A DNA stretch of 6,168 bases from Bacteroidales bacterium (GTDB lineage Bacteria; Bacteroidota; Bacteroidia; Bacteroidales; Paludibacteraceae). The translations under genes were made by a program, and so were the position numbers. This document shows, piece after piece, positions 5,132 through 6,168 of the stretch; the first letter of the stretch is position 1; each line of letters begins with the position of its first letter. A model generated the notes under the pieces. That model ran no database searches. It was not told where the DNA came from and was given only the letters and a program-made list of their open reading frames with translations. The stretch covers positions 1-6,168 of the forward strand of contig CAAFXN010000008.1 in assembly GCA_900766775.1 (NCBI GenBank). The letters are read 5' to 3'.

Positions 5132-6168
5132 AAGAAGACACTATTTATCGTAGGCGCATGCGCCTTGGCGCTGGTAAGTTGCCAAAAAGAAACCGACAAA
5201 GCATTCAACTACACCGTGGACAAGTTTTACGACTTAGAAATCCTGCGCTATCAAGTGCCTGGATTCGATGAACTGACGCTGCAGCAGAAGACGCTGGCGT
5301 ACTACCTGAGTGAGGCGGCGCTGCAAGGGCGCGACATCCTCTTCGACCAGAACGGACGCTACAACCTGCGTATCCGCCGCGCCTTGGAGGCACTCTACCT
5401 CAACTACGCGGGCGACAAACAGAGCGAGGAGTTTCTGCTCTTTGAGAAGTATCTCAAGCGCGTATGGTTCTCCAACGGCATTCACCACCACTACTCCGAG
5501 GATAAGTTCCTGCCGGAGTTCACCGAGGCATGGTATCGCCAAGCCTGCGCAGAGGCAGGGCTGACCGTGGACGAGGAGTTGCTGCCCGTTATCTTCGACC
5601 CCGCAGTAATGCCCAAGCGCACCAACCAAGCCGCCGGGCAAGACCTCGTGCTCACCTCCGCCGGCAACTACTACGAGGGCGTTACCCAAGCCGAAGCAGA
5701 GGCGTACTACGCAGCGCACAAAGACAACAGTCCCGAACCGAAATGGATTGGACTGAACAGCAAACTCACCAAGGAGAACGGCAAGGTAGTAGAGAAGACC
5801 TACAAGGTCGGCGGCATGTACAGCGCGGCATTAGAGAAAGTGGTCTATTACCTCCAAAAAGCCCTGCCTTTTGCCGAGAACGACCAACAGCGGCAGGTGA
5901 TAGAGAAACTGATTGAGTTCAACCAAACAGGTGATTTGCAGGCGTTTAACGAGTACTGCATCGCGTGGGTGCGCGACCTCGACAGCCGCGTGGACTTCGT
6001 GAACGGCTTCACCGAGACCTACACCGACCCGCTGGGAATCACCGGCACGTGGGAGTCGCTGGTGAACTTCAAGGACATGGAGGCAACCAAGCGCACGGCG
6101 ATTATCTCGGAGAACGCACAGTGGTTCGAGGACAACTCGCCCACCGACGCGCGCTTCAAGAAAGAGGA
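5129..6168 (+). CDS. Dipeptidyl-peptidase III family (M49) lipoprotein, N-terminal half (3' truncated)
   Basis: Zinc peptidase that removes dipeptides from the N-termini of short peptides. The frame stays open for 346 complete codons to the window end; Bacteroides homologues are about 675 residues. The zinc motif HECxGH is expected downstream and cannot be checked. Identification rests on FVNGFTETYTDPLG (290-303), TWESLVNFKDMEATKRT and IISENAQWFED, which match the Bacteroides DPP III sequence as I remember it. Residues 1-18 form a lipoprotein signal (MKKTLFIVGA, then LVSC with lipidated Cys18), so the enzyme should be anchored in the envelope, unlike cytosolic eukaryotic DPP III. Start: ATG 5129 opens the signal peptide and an in-frame TGA at 5123 rules out anything upstream. 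The gene lies 15 nt after the nucleoside phosphorylase and may be co-transcribed. I recall database homologues being labelled dihydrofolate reductase; nothing here resembles that enzyme. Confidence 0.88.
   Translation, partial: MKKTLFIVGACALALVSCQKETDKAFNYTVDKFYDLEILRYQVPGFDELTLQQKTLAYYLSEAALQGRDILFDQNGRYNLRIRRALEALYLNYAGDKQSEEFLLFEKYLKRVWFSNGIHHHYSEDKFLPEFTEAWYRQACAEAGLTVDEELLPVIFDPAVMPKRTNQAAGQDLVLTSAGNYYEGVTQAEAEAYYAAHKDNSPEPKWIGLNSKLTKENGKVVEKTYKVGGMYSAALEKVVYYLQKALPFAENDQQRQVIEKLIEFNQTGDLQAFNEYCIAWVRDLDSRVDFVNGFTETYTDPLGITGTWESLVNFKDMEATKRTAIISENAQWFEDNSPTDARFKKE

Overview
The window looks like ordinary chromosomal DNA from a member of the Bacteroidales (Bacteroidota). The support is indirect but consistent. 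No Shine-Dalgarno-like sequence precedes any start codon. The protein families are typical of this order: a PCMD-domain secreted protein, a DUF3467 protein, a lipoprotein form of dipeptidyl-peptidase III, and a CE12-type SGNH esterase. The gene junctions carry short 7-bp tandem repeats of a kind I associate with Bacteroides/Prevotella-type genomes. I cannot name a genus. All seven genes lie on the + strand.

Layout. 1-727: C-terminal half of glutamyl-tRNA synthetase (gltX), cut by the window start. 728-764: a short spacer made mostly of heptanucleotide repeats. 765-3721: a tight three-gene cluster with a 5-nt gap and then directly abutting stop and start codons: a secreted SGNH/GDSL esterase resembling rhamnogalacturonan acetylesterases, a secreted PCMD-domain protein, and a membrane-anchored family 2 glycosyltransferase. 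3722-3784: a repeat-bearing spacer. 3785-4090: a small DUF3467 protein. 4091-4237: a 147-nt spacer with three small perfect hairpins and a second copy of the 3722-3784 sequence. 4238-5113: a uridine phosphorylase-like nucleoside phosphorylase. 5129-6168: the N-terminal half of a lipoprotein M49 peptidase (dipeptidyl-peptidase III), cut by the window end.

How the genes relate. The esterase, PCMD protein and glycosyltransferase are almost certainly co-transcribed and suggest work on a glycan at the envelope, but the substrate cannot be read from sequence. The remaining genes are housekeeping (tRNA charging, nucleoside salvage, peptide degradation) with no evident shared pathway. I could not find a convincing Bacteroides-type promoter (-33 TTTG with -7 TAnnTTTG) or a classical T-tailed terminator in any spacer.

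The least ordinary content is in the spacers. There are four tiny palindromes of one design (stem AGCSC/GSGCT, loop T-purine-pyrimidine). Two of them head homologous leader modules that run up to the start codons of two unrelated genes. Separate AATTAGG and AATTATG heptads contain the gltX stop codon and the M49 peptidase start codon. I see no evidence of a new defence, mobile or biosynthetic system.
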